Shown: positions 1 to 6,443, counted from the stretch's first letter. The stretch: DNA of 7,445 nucleotides from DATJSJ01 sp035504175 (GCA_035504175.1 DATJSJ010000226.1:1-7445); one strand, 5' to 3'. Numbers and translations are program-made. Notes: generated by a model from the letters alone, not told the origin.

Positions 1-551
1 TCGCTGATCCGGCCCGCGGCGTGCTCGCCGACCGCCTCGAACACGTCGCCGACCGTGACCTCGCGGCCGCGAAAATTCCCGGGCAGGATCGAGCCGCCGT
101 ACATGAACACGCTCGGCACGTTCAGCCGCAGCATCGCCATCATCATGCCCGGCAGCGACTTGTCGCAGCCGGCGAGGCCGACCAGCGCGTCGTAGCAATG
201 GCCGCGCACCGTCACTTCCACGGAGTCGGCGATGATCTCGCGCGAGACCAGCGAGGATTTCATCCCCTGATGGCCCATGGCGATGCCGTCGGTGACCGTG
301 ATGGTGGTGAATTCGCGCGGCGTGCCGCCGGTCTCGGCGACGCCCTTCTTGACCGACTGCGCCTGGCGCGAGAGGGCGATGTTGCAGGGTGCCGCCTCGT
401 TCCAGCAGGTCGCGACGCCGACGAAGGGCTGGTCGATCTCCGCCTGCGTCAGCCCCATCGCGTGGTAGTAGCTGCGATGCGGCGCCCGGTCGGGGCCGAC
501 CGTGACATGCCGCGACGGCAGGGCCGATTTGTCCCAGCGCTTGGTCAGCAT
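1..551 (-). CDS. ilvD: Dihydroxy-acid dehydratase, N-terminal part (cut by window edge)
   Basis: Encodes the first 183 residues of dihydroxy-acid dehydratase, which dehydrates 2,3-dihydroxy-isovalerate and -methylvalerate to the 2-keto acids in cytoplasmic valine/isoleucine synthesis. The IlvD/EDD signature GCDKSLPGMMMA lies at residues 128-139. It holds Fe-S ligand Cys129, the Mg-binding Asp130 and Lys131, the lysine that is carbamylated in studied homologues. Cys49 in VGVATCWNEAAPCN (44-57) fits the first cluster ligand of the [2Fe-2S] IlvD class, and Asp88 in VTDGIAMGH fits a metal ligand. The third cluster cysteine and the C-terminal domain lie beyond the left edge. The ATG at 551 is preceded by GGAGG five bases upstream, and the protein opens MLTKRWDKSALPSRH, as full-length relatives do. 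It points away from ccdAB and has its own leader. Identification is secure; only the truncation limits the call. Confidence 0.96.
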   Translation of the reverse strand, partial: MLTKRWDKSALPSRHVTVGPDRAPHRSYYHAMGLTQAEIDQPFVGVATCWNEAAPCNIALSRQAQSVKKGVAETGGTPREFTTITVTDGIAMGHQGMKSSLVSREIIADSVEVTVRGHCYDALVGLAGCDKSLPGMMMAMLRLNVPSVFMYGGSILPGNFRGREVTVGDVFEAVGEHAAGRIS

Positions 552-580
552 GGCGTCCTCCCGGGTCGAAGAGCGGCACA

Positions 581-609
581 ACCTTAGGAAGCGGCCCGGA
601 GACGAACAA
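581..609 (-). promoter_or_regulatory. Candidate sigma-70 promoter for ilvD
   Basis: On the minus strand a TTGTTC box (609-604) and a TAAGGT box (586-581) are separated by exactly 17 bases. They would start transcription near 574, about 23 nt before the ilvD ATG and upstream of its GGAGG. Both boxes are imperfect, and GC-rich alphaproteobacteria often use weak -10 elements, so this is an inference from spacing and position only. Confidence 0.35.
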
Positions 610-767
610 GGCGCGAGGCTCGGTGTTCCGGGTCCGGGACCGCTCAGAGGGAATTGCGGCGCCACCGGAGCAAGGCGCCGTCGGACGACGTGAGGTTCTC
701 TTGGTGCCCCGGGGTTGCTCGGGCTTTTGGCAGCGGCGGCGACTGCCTGGCAATTCTGTCAGCGGGC

Positions 768-796
768 TTGATATGCGCAGGAGAAATGCGCATGAT
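768..796 (+). promoter_or_regulatory. Candidate ccdAB promoter with repeated ATGCGCA operator half-sites
   Basis: A TTGATA box (768-773) and a CATGAT box (791-796) lie 17 bases apart, about 30 bases before the ccdA start. Two copies of ATGCGCA, at 773-779 and 786-792, begin 13 bases apart and sit between and over the two boxes; the second extends to the perfect palindrome ATGCGCAT (786-793). CcdA is a ribbon-helix-helix DNA-binding antitoxin that represses its own operon together with CcdB in studied systems. Repeated short half-sites covering the promoter fit such autoregulation. The link between these repeats and CcdA is inferred, not shown. Confidence 0.4.
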
Positions 797-820
797 TATG
801 CTCGAACCAGGAGAGTCAGC

Positions 821-1072
821 ATGCCCATGGCCGACGCCGCCCCAGCCGCGGGCCAACGGCGCGCCACCAACGTAACCCTCCCGGACCCGCTGCTGCGGGA
901 GGCACGGGCGCTCGACATCAACGTCTCGCAGGCATGCGAGCGGGGGCTCGCCGCCGCGGTGGCGGAGGCGCGGGCCCGGCGATGGCTCGCGGAGAATCGC
1001 GGCGCGATCGCTGCCTGGAACGAGCATGTCGAAACGCACGGCCTGCCGCTCGCGGATTTCCGGCAGTTCTGA
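821..1072 (+). CDS. ccdA: CcdA-family antitoxin
   Basis: An 83-residue antitoxin of the type II CcdA family, expected to neutralise the CcdB product downstream and to repress the operon. Residues 16-50 (ATNVTLPDPLLREARALDIN at 16-35, then a helical stretch) correspond to the N-terminal ribbon-helix-helix DNA-binding domain. Residues 51-83, with RARRWLAENRGAIAAWNEHV (51-70) and a short tail, align by eye with the toxin-binding tail of F-plasmid CcdA (ERWKAENQEG...FIEMNG). F CcdA is 72 residues; the extra length here is a 10-15 residue Ala/Pro-rich N-terminus. The ATG at 821 was chosen because AGGAG lies at 809-813, seven bases upstream; an in-frame ATG at 827 is the alternative. The stop codon shares its A with the ccdB ATG, so the two genes are probably translationally coupled. 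A longer reading from upstream is unsupported. Confidence 0.92.
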   Translation: MPMADAAPAAGQRRATNVTLPDPLLREARALDINVSQACERGLAAAVAEARARRWLAENRGAIAAWNEHVETHGLPLADFRQF

Positions 1073-1377
1073 TGGCGCGACTGGACGTCTATCCGATGCC
1101 TGGCCGGGCGGGGCGCGGCTACGTCCTCGATATTCAGGCCGACCTGCTCAGCGGGCTCGCCACCCGCGCGGTGGTGCCGCTGCTGCCGCAATCCGCGGCG
1201 CCGCCGCCGATCCGCGATCTGAACCCCGTATTCGAGGTCGGCGGGGAGCCGCACGTGATGCTGACCCAGGCAATCGCCAGTGTGCCCGTCCGGGAGCTTG
1301 GTCGCCCGGTCGTCTCGCTCGGCTACCAACATGACGCAGTAATCCGCGCGCTCGACGTCCTGCTGACCGGACTCTGA
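1072..1377 (+). CDS. ccdB: CcdB-family toxin (gyrase-poison fold, atypical C-terminus)
   Basis: A 101-residue protein, exactly the length of F-plasmid CcdB, which kills by trapping DNA gyrase on cleaved DNA unless bound by CcdA. Matches by eye to the F protein run along the chain: VLDIQADLL (18-26) to FVDVQSDII, AVVPL (33-37) to MVIPL, LNPVFEVGGE (50-59) to LYPVVHIGDE, and IASVPVRELG (68-77) to MASVPVSVIG. The C-terminal helix ends LLTGL. The last three residues are therefore Thr99-Gly100-Leu101, whereas F CcdB has Trp99-Gly100-Ile101, the residues needed for gyrase poisoning. Gly100 is kept and Leu101 is conservative, but the tryptophan is gone. Toxicity or target may differ, although other chromosomal members also vary here. 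No ribosome-binding site of its own is visible; the start codon overlaps the ccdA stop (TGATG), which suggests coupling and antitoxin excess. Confidence 0.93.
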   Translation: MARLDVYPMPGRAGRGYVLDIQADLLSGLATRAVVPLLPQSAAPPPIRDLNPVFEVGGEPHVMLTQAIASVPVRELGRPVVSLGYQHDAVIRALDVLLTGL

Positions 1378-1407
1378 CCGGCTTCACCAGCTGCCTGCCC
1401 GGCCGGT

Positions 1408-1423
1408 CGAGGCGCGAGCCTCG
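1408..1423 (+). terminator. Candidate hairpin after ccdB (GNRA loop)
   Basis: CGAGGC and GCCTCG form a perfect six-base stem closed by the tetraloop GCGA, which as RNA is a GNRA loop on the plus strand. It begins 30 bases after the ccdB stop. No T-run follows, so classical intrinsic termination is uncertain; such U-poor hairpins may instead stabilise 3' ends or work with Rho. Confidence 0.35.
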
Positions 1424-1462
1424 CCTTGAGCCGCTCGCGTCTGCCGGCGTTGGCTTTACCGC

Positions 1463-1495
1463 CGCCGGTCGCCTGCGTCCCGGAGGCAACCGGCG
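1463..1495. repeat. Imperfect inverted repeat in convergent spacer
   Basis: CGCCGGT (1463-1469) pairs with ACCGGCG (1489-1495). After a single C/A mismatch, GCCT (1471-1474) pairs with AGGC (1484-1487), leaving a nine-base loop. The 11 base pairs would form a stable hairpin on either strand. Its central position between convergent genes suggests a bidirectional 3'-end structure, but no T-tract is present on either side. Confidence 0.45.
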
Positions 1496-1523
1496 TTGCC
1501 CGCGCCCGGCGCTCCGATCCCAT

Positions 1524-1543
1524 GCATCGCCGGTGGGCGATGC
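1524..1543 (-). terminator. Candidate valS 3' hairpin
   Basis: GCATCGCC (1524-1531) and GGCGATGC (1536-1543) form a perfect eight-base stem around a four-base loop, starting 32 bases after the valS stop in the direction of valS transcription. It is the cleanest hairpin in the spacer and is well placed for a terminator or RNA-stabilising 3' structure. The usual T-run after the stem is missing, so the termination role is tentative. Confidence 0.45.
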
Positions 1544-1575
1544 CGCTCGCGGGATCCGCCATGTCGCGGAGCCAC

Positions 1576-4275
1576 TTACCCCAGCCGGGCGAGCGCCGCC
1601 TGCAGGCGCGTGACCTCCGCCTCGATCCCGGCCAGGCGCTCGCGATTCTCCTCGACCACGGCTTCCGGGGCGCGGCGGACGAAATCCGCGTTCTCGAGCT
1701 TGCGCGCGAGCTTCTCCGCCTCGCCGCCGGCACGCTCGACTTCGCGGCGCAACCGGGCCAGTTCGGCCTCGATATCGATGAAGCCGGCGAGCGGCAGGAT
1801 GATCGTCGCCTCGTCCAGCACCGCCTGCGCCGAGCCCGCCGGCAGCGCACCCGCGAGCGCGCTCACCTCGGTCGCCCGTGCCATGCGGCGGATCGGTTCG
1901 ATCCAGGCCTCCGCCCGCGCCAGCGTCTCCGGACGCGCGTCGCGGAGATGCACCGGCGTCATCGTGCCGGGCGGCACGTTCATCTCCGCCCGCACGGTGC
2001 GGATCTCGGTGATGAAGCGGATGACCCAGTCGAGCTCCGCGGACGCCGCCGCAGCATCCGCAGGCGCCATCGCTTCCGGCCAGGGGGCGCGGATCAGGCT
2101 GTAGTCTGGCCCGAAGCCGAACCGGTCCCACAGCTCCTCGGTCACGAACGGCATCACCGGATGCAGCAGGCGCAGGATCACGCCGAGCACGTGTGCTGCA
2201 ACCTGGCGCAGTTCCGCCGCCGCTTCCGTCTCCGGCTGCGCCAGCACCGGTTTGGCGAACTCCAGGAACCAGTCGCAGAACGTGTTCCAGGTGAAGCGGT
2301 AGCAGGCGGCGGCGTAGTCGTTGAACCGGTACGACTCGAGCGCCGCCCCGGCCTCCGCCGCGGCTTCGTTCGCCGCCGCCAGGATCCAACGGCCGAGCGG
2401 CGAGCGCACCGACGCCGGGTCGAACCCGGGATCGGGCGCGACGCCGTTCATCTCGGCGAAGCGGGCGGCGTTCCAGAGCTTGGTGACGAAGCTGCGATAG
2501 CTCTCGACCCGCGCCTCGGAGAGTTTCACGTCGCGGCCCGGGCCGGTCAGGGCGGCGATGGTGAAGCGCAGCGCGTCGGCGCCGAATTTCTCGATCAGCG
2601 CCAGCGGATCGATGACGTTGCCCTTGGACTTCGACATCTTCTGGCCGCGCTCGTCGCGCACCAGGCCGTGGATGCAGACGGTGCGGAACGGCACCTCGCC
2701 CATGAAATGCAGCCCCATCATCATCATCCGGGCGACCCAGAAGAAGATGATGTCGAAGCCGGTGACCAGCACGTCGCCCGGATAGTAGCGCGCGACCTCC
2801 GCGGTCTTCTCCGGCCAACCGAGCGTCGAGAACGGCCAGAGCGCCGAGCTGAACCAGGTGTCGAGCACGTCCTCGTCCTGGCTCAGCGCGACCTCATGAC
2901 CGTACTGCGCGTGTGCGGCGGCCTGCGCCTCGGCCGCGTCGTGCGCCACGAACACCGCGCCGTCCGGCCCGTACCAGGCCGGGATGCGATGGCCCCACCA
3001 GAGCTGGCGGCTGATGCACCAGGGCTCGATGTCGCGCAGCCAGGCGAAGAACGTGTTCTCCCACTGCTTCGGCACGAACACGGTGTCACCGCGCTCGACC
3101 GCCGCGATCGCCGGCTTCGCCAACACCGAGGCGTTGCAGAACCATTGCGTGGTCAGCAACGGCTCGATCGGCACGCCGGAACGGTCGCCGTACGGCACCT
3201 GGTGCAGATGCGCGACCTCGTCGGCGAGCAGCCCGGCCTCGCGCAGCATCGCCAGGATCTGCTTGCGCGCCGCGTAGCGGTCGAGCCCATCGAGCGCGGC
3301 GCGGCTTGCGGCAAGCGCCGCGGGATCGACGATGGCGGGATCGTCGGCCGCGAGTTCGGCGAAGGTGACGCGCGCCTCCCGATCCAGCACCGAGGGCATG
3401 GCGAGGCCGTGCCGGCGCCCGACCTCGAAATCGTTGAAGTCGTGCGCCGGCGTGATCTTCACCGCGCCGGTGCCCTTCTCGGGATCGGAGTATTCGTCAG
3501 CCACGATCGGAATGCGGCGTCCAACCAGCGGCAGGATCGCGTGCCGCCCGACCAGGTCGGCGAAGCGCGCATCGTCGGGGTGCACGGCGACGGCGACGTC
3601 GCCCAGCATGGTTTCCGGCCGCGTCGTCGCGACCCGGATGAACCGGCCGGGCGCGCCCTCTATTGGGTAGTCGATGTGCCAGAGATGGCCCCTGGTTTCG
3701 CGGCTCTCCACCTCGAGATCGGAGATCGCCGACTGGAACTTGGGATCCCAGTTCACCAGCCGGCGGTCGCGGTAGATCAGCCCCTCCCGCGCCAGCGCCA
3801 CGAACACCGTTCGCACCGCGGCGGAGAGGCCGTCGTCCATGGTGAAACGCTCGCGCGGCCAGTCGAGCGAGGCGCCGAGCCGGCGGAGCTGCCGGGTGAT
3901 CGTGCCGCCGGACTCTGCCTTCCACGCCCAGACGCGGTCGATGAATGCGTCGCGCCCGAGGCTGCGGCGGTCCTGGTTGCCCTGCTCCGCGAGCAGCCGC
4001 TCGACCACCATCTGGGTCGCGATGCCGGCATGGTCGGAGCCCGGCTGCCACAACGCGTCCCGCCCCTGCATGCGGCGCCAGCGGATCAGCGTGTCCTGCA
4101 AGGTGAAGGTCAGCGCGTGACCCATGTGCAGGCTGCCGGTCACGTTCGGCGGCGGGATCATGATGGTGAACGGCGCCGCGGCGCTTTCGGGACGTGCGGC
4201 GAAGGCACCGGAGCGTTCCCAGCCTTCGTAGATGCGCTGCTCGGTCTCGGCCGGGGCGTAGGTCTTGCTCAGCAT
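1576..4275 (-). CDS. valS: Valine--tRNA ligase
   Basis: An 899-residue class I valyl-tRNA synthetase, which charges tRNA-Val with valine using ATP in the cytoplasm. The Rossmann-fold signatures are clear: PPPNVTGSLHMGH (41-53) carries the HIGH motif as HMGH (50-53), and KMSKS lies at 546-550 in GQKMSKSKGNVIDP. The editing domain that hydrolyses mischarged threonine is inserted between them, with the hallmark GTGAVKITPAHDFND at 268-282. An anticodon-binding domain follows KMSKS, and residues 832-899 form the C-terminal coiled-coil arm rich in Glu, Arg and Leu that contacts tRNA. It is somewhat shorter than E. coli ValS (951), with no domain missing. I chose the ATG at 4275 because MLSKTYAPAETEQ matches the family N-terminus. 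An in-frame ATG at 4350 would add 25 residues unlike any ValS start. Neither start has a clear ribosome-binding site. It is the last gene of the pcm-tolC-popZ-valS cluster, 114 bases after popZ. Confidence 0.97.
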   Translation of the reverse strand: MLSKTYAPAETEQRIYEGWERSGAFAARPESAAAPFTIMIPPPNVTGSLHMGHALTFTLQDTLIRWRRMQGRDALWQPGSDHAGIATQMVVERLLAEQGNQDRRSLGRDAFIDRVWAWKAESGGTITRQLRRLGASLDWPRERFTMDDGLSAAVRTVFVALAREGLIYRDRRLVNWDPKFQSAISDLEVESRETRGHLWHIDYPIEGAPGRFIRVATTRPETMLGDVAVAVHPDDARFADLVGRHAILPLVGRRIPIVADEYSDPEKGTGAVKITPAHDFNDFEVGRRHGLAMPSVLDREARVTFAELAADDPAIVDPAALAASRAALDGLDRYAARKQILAMLREAGLLADEVAHLHQVPYGDRSGVPIEPLLTTQWFCNASVLAKPAIAAVERGDTVFVPKQWENTFFAWLRDIEPWCISRQLWWGHRIPAWYGPDGAVFVAHDAAEAQAAAHAQYGHEVALSQDEDVLDTWFSSALWPFSTLGWPEKTAEVARYYPGDVLVTGFDIIFFWVARMMMMGLHFMGEVPFRTVCIHGLVRDERGQKMSKSKGNVIDPLALIEKFGADALRFTIAALTGPGRDVKLSEARVESYRSFVTKLWNAARFAEMNGVAPDPGFDPASVRSPLGRWILAAANEAAAEAGAALESYRFNDYAAACYRFTWNTFCDWFLEFAKPVLAQPETEAAAELRQVAAHVLGVILRLLHPVMPFVTEELWDRFGFGPDYSLIRAPWPEAMAPADAAAASAELDWVIRFITEIRTVRAEMNVPPGTMTPVHLRDARPETLARAEAWIEPIRRMARATEVSALAGALPAGSAQAVLDEATIILPLAGFIDIEAELARLRREVERAGGEAEKLARKLENADFVRRAPEAVVEENRERLAGIEAEVTRLQAALARLG

Positions 4276-4389
4276 GGCGGCGGTTCTGCGGGATGCGCTG
4301 CAGCAAAACAAGCGACAAGCGGACAGGCCGCCGTTGCGCGGCGCGGCCATCGCCCGGCGCCGTTCGCCCGGACCAGGGGATCGGGCGGA
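4276..4389 (-). other. popZ-valS intergenic leader
   Basis: The 114 bases between the popZ stop and the valS start are GC-rich near popZ and then change, on the minus strand, to a T-richer stretch (TTGTCGCTTGTTTTGC, about 4304-4319) just before valS. The stretch could include an internal promoter or leader for valS, but I cannot identify a convincing -10 box. A T-box-type regulator is not recognisable and is not expected in this group. Confidence 0.3.
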
Positions 4390-4956
4390 TTACGGCAGGG
4401 CGCGATTCACCAGGCGTTCGATCTCCGCCTGCACCAGCCGTTCCACCAGCGGCGGCAGGTTCTGGTCCAGCCAGGCTTTCAGCAGCGGCCGGAGCTCCTC
4501 ACGCACCATGTCCTCGATGGTCGGGCCGCCGCGATGCGTTGCGGTGGTGCGCTCGACCGCCAGGGTGCGGACCAGGGCGCCGACGGCGCTGGCGGCGGCG
4601 GCGGCGGCCTCCGGCGCGACCAGGGTGGCGGTCGCCGGAATCGGGGTCTCGATGCGGGGCGGCTCCGGCACGGGTGGCGGATCCGGCCGGCGTGCCGCCG
4701 GCGGCGGTGGCGGTGGCGCGGGCGCCGGGGGCGGCACCGCGATGGTCGGCTCCTCCGCCTCCTCCGGCACCATCATGGACGGATCCAGGACCAGCACGCT
4801 CTCGGCGGCGACGGGCGGGCCGGGCGGCGCCTGCGTGCCCTGCTCGTCCTCGCTCAGGATGCGGCGGATGGAGGCGAGAATGTCCTCCATCGACGGGTCG
4901 GCCCCGCCCCCCTGCGGCGGCGGATCGCCCGTCTGCGGGCGGTCAGGCATGGCCAT
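4390..4956 (-). CDS. popZ: PopZ-type polar-organizing protein (DUF2497 family)
   Basis: A 188-residue homologue of PopZ, which in Caulobacter forms a condensate at cell poles that anchors the centromere via ParB and recruits cell-cycle regulators. The two conserved ends are present. Residues 23-38 (MEDILASIRRILSEDE) are the N-terminal client-binding helix. Residues 146-188 contain IEDMVREELRPLLKAWLDQN, the oligomerisation helices that almost match Caulobacter PopZ (LEDVVRELLRPLLKEWLDQN). An Ala-rich helix around 116-130 precedes the latter. The middle, about 40-115, is disordered and very proline-rich, with a run of six prolines and fewer acidic residues than the Caulobacter Pro/Glu/Asp linker. 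Near residues 70-90 it is slightly basic because of an Arg-Arg pair. The start at 4956 is two bases after the tolC stop; a second ATG at 4950 is equally possible. The weak ribosome-binding site suggests coupling to tolC. The function is inferred from the family and may be partly different in this lineage. Confidence 0.88.
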   Translation of the reverse strand: MAMPDRPQTGDPPPQGGGADPSMEDILASIRRILSEDEQGTQAPPGPPVAAESVLVLDPSMMVPEEAEEPTIAVPPPAPAPPPPPPAARRPDPPPVPEPPRIETPIPATATLVAPEAAAAAASAVGALVRTLAVERTTATHRGGPTIEDMVREELRPLLKAWLDQNLPPLVERLVQAEIERLVNRALP

Positions 4957-4958
4957 GC

Positions 4959-6443
4959 TCAGCGTCCCGGCTGGCCGGTCGCGTAGTCGCCCGTCCCGAA
5001 CAGGCGATCGCGCACGGCGTGGTAATAGGCAGTCTCGTCGTAAAGCGGTACCGACAGGTTAAGATCGCGTGCCGTCAGCCGGCCGATGGCGGAGGCGAGC
5101 GTGTAGGAGGCGGTCACGATGCTGGCCAGATTCTGCACCAGCGTCACTTCCGAGTTCAGCAGCGCCTGCTGCGCGTTCAGCACGTCGAGCGTGGTGCGGC
5201 TGCCGAGGATCGCCTCGCGCTCCACCCCGTCGAGCGCGATCTGGTTGGCGCGGATCTGCACCCTTGTGCTCTCGGCGGTCGAGCGCGCCGCGACCAACGT
5301 CTCCCAGGCCTGCACCGCCTGTTGCACCGCCTGGCGCCTGGCATCGTCGACCCCTTTGCGGCGCTGCTGCTCGGTCTGCCGCGCCTGGCGCACCGCCGAG
5401 TATTCGGCGCCGCCCTGATACAGCGGCACCGTGACGTTCAGCAGCGCCTGGCCGCCGATCGTGCGCTGCTGCGCGATGGTGGAATTGTCGTCGCGCAGCG
5501 CGCTCGCCGTGATGTTGACCGAGGGCATCAGGGCGCTGAAGGCGACGTCGATCGCATCGCGCGCCGCCGCATCCTGGAACTGCGCCGCGACCACGTTCGG
5601 GTTGTTGGCCGCCGCCAGCTGCGCCGCCTGCTGCTCGGTCTTCAGCGGCACGCGCAACGCCTGCGGCTCGATCAGCTTCTCCGGCATGAAGCCGATCTCG
5701 CGCAGATACGTTGCCCGCGCCGTCTGCAGATTGCCTTGCGCCGTCTCGAGCTGCGCCTGGCCGCCGGCCAGCGCCGCCTCGGCCTGGGCGACGTCGGTTC
5801 GGGTGATCTCGCCGACCCGGAAGCGGTCGTTCGTCGCCTGCAACTGGCGGGTCAGAACCTGCACGTTGCTCTCGTTCAGCGCCTCCACCTGTTGCGCCTC
5901 GATCACACCGACATAGGCGTTGACCGTATCGGTGAAGACCTGCTCCTCGCTGGCGATCAGCGAGGCCCGCTGCGCCATCACCGAGTTCTCGGCCTGGTTG
6001 GTCTGCGCCCGGGTCTTGCCGCCGCGATACAGCGGCTGCGTCACCGAGACCTGACCGGTGAAGATGTCGCGCTCGTTGGGGGTATCGGTCGCGAAGCCGT
6101 CGGTGACGGAACGCGTCGTGCCGTTGCCGTAGCCGACGCCGCCGCTGATGGTGATGGTCGGTCGCCAGCCCGCGAGGGCCTGCGGCACGCCCTCATCGGT
6201 GGCACGAAGCTGGGCGCGCGCGGCGAGCAGGGACGGGTTGCTGGCGTAGGCGGCGGCCAATGCCTGGTCCAGCGTGTGCGGCTGCATCGCGTCGCGCGGG
6301 TGTGTCGGATCGGGCGCGCGGATGACCACGTTCGCCGTCAGGCGATGGTGCCGGGTGGCGGTGGTCTGCGCGAATGCCGGGTGCAGCGCGGCGACGCTCG
6401 CCAACCCGATCGTCAGCCCTGCAAGCCTGCCGCCGATGCGCAT
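4959..6443 (-). CDS. tolC: TolC-family outer-membrane efflux/type I secretion channel
   Basis: A 494-residue TolC-family protein, the trimeric outer-membrane duct that works with inner-membrane pumps and periplasmic adaptors in drug efflux or type I secretion. Residues 1-25 (MRIGGRLAGLTIGLASVAAL, then HPAFA) are a Sec signal peptide with predicted cleavage at AFA|Q. Two outer-membrane-efflux-protein repeats follow, about 57-265 and 275-465. Each carries the typical strand motif LY[RQ]GG, at 138-142 and 341-345, about 203 residues apart, as expected from the internal duplication. Long amphipathic Gln/Ala-rich helices form the periplasmic barrel (for example around DRFRVGEITRTDVAQAEAAL). The start at 6443 was chosen because it begins the signal peptide and is preceded by AAGGAAGGGGG; an ATG at 6503 would place 20 hydrophilic residues before it. 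The gene lies 122 bases after the pcm-like gene and ends two bases before popZ. The pump partner is not in the window, so its substrate is unknown. Confidence 0.95.
   Translation of the reverse strand: MRIGGRLAGLTIGLASVAALHPAFAQTTATRHHRLTANVVIRAPDPTHPRDAMQPHTLDQALAAAYASNPSLLAARAQLRATDEGVPQALAGWRPTITISGGVGYGNGTTRSVTDGFATDTPNERDIFTGQVSVTQPLYRGGKTRAQTNQAENSVMAQRASLIASEEQVFTDTVNAYVGVIEAQQVEALNESNVQVLTRQLQATNDRFRVGEITRTDVAQAEAALAGGQAQLETAQGNLQTARATYLREIGFMPEKLIEPQALRVPLKTEQQAAQLAAANNPNVVAAQFQDAAARDAIDVAFSALMPSVNITASALRDDNSTIAQQRTIGGQALLNVTVPLYQGGAEYSAVRQARQTEQQRRKGVDDARRQAVQQAVQAWETLVAARSTAESTRVQIRANQIALDGVEREAILGSRTTLDVLNAQQALLNSEVTLVQNLASIVTASYTLASAIGRLTARDLNLSVPLYDETAYYHAVRDRLFGTGDYATGQPGR

Larger units (their letters stand above)
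552..820. other. Divergent spacer between ilvD and ccdA
   Basis: This 269-base spacer separates ilvD (leftward) from ccdA (rightward). I see no convincing gene in it: the open frames that cross it are GC-driven and lack ribosome-binding sites or family resemblance. It holds the candidate ilvD promoter, the candidate ccd promoter/operator, and two copies of GGCGCC (658-663 and 674-679) that could pair as a six-base stem around a ten-base loop. The stem has no T-tract and no assigned role. Confidence 0.6.
1378..1575. other. Convergent spacer between ccdB and valS
   Basis: A 198-base spacer at the tail-to-tail junction of ccdB (rightward) and valS (leftward). Its main content is three strong inverted repeats, listed separately, plus the 9-base direct repeat CCGGCGTTG near 1444 and 1490. 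An open reading frame on the minus strand starts at an ATG at 1562, 13 bases after the valS stop, and runs to 1323 inside ccdB. It would give about 79 Arg/Ala-rich residues but has no ribosome-binding site and crosses all three hairpins, so I do not call it as a gene. Confidence 0.6.

Noticed and set aside
21..587. Plus-strand open frame over ilvD
   Set aside because: It is antisense to an unmistakable IlvD N-terminus and has no family resemblance or ribosome-binding site.
623..820. Longer ccdA product starting upstream of 821
   Set aside because: The extension covers the candidate promoter/operator and has no similarity to CcdA, while ATG 821 has AGGAG at proper spacing.
644..1332. Minus-strand frames over ccdAB
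   Set aside because: They are antisense to well-matched CcdA and CcdB, and no start signal or recognisable domain is visible.
4276..4350. 25-residue N-terminal extension of ValS (contains CRLFCC)
   Set aside because: The ATG at 4350 has no ribosome-binding site, the extension is unlike ValS N-termini, and MLSKTY at 4275 matches the family start.
1426..4986. Very long open frame on the plus strand, 1186 codons
   Set aside because: It lies antisense to valS and popZ, is rich in Arg/His/Gln/Asp, matches no family, and arises because GC-rich codons of the real genes seldom give stops on the opposite strand.
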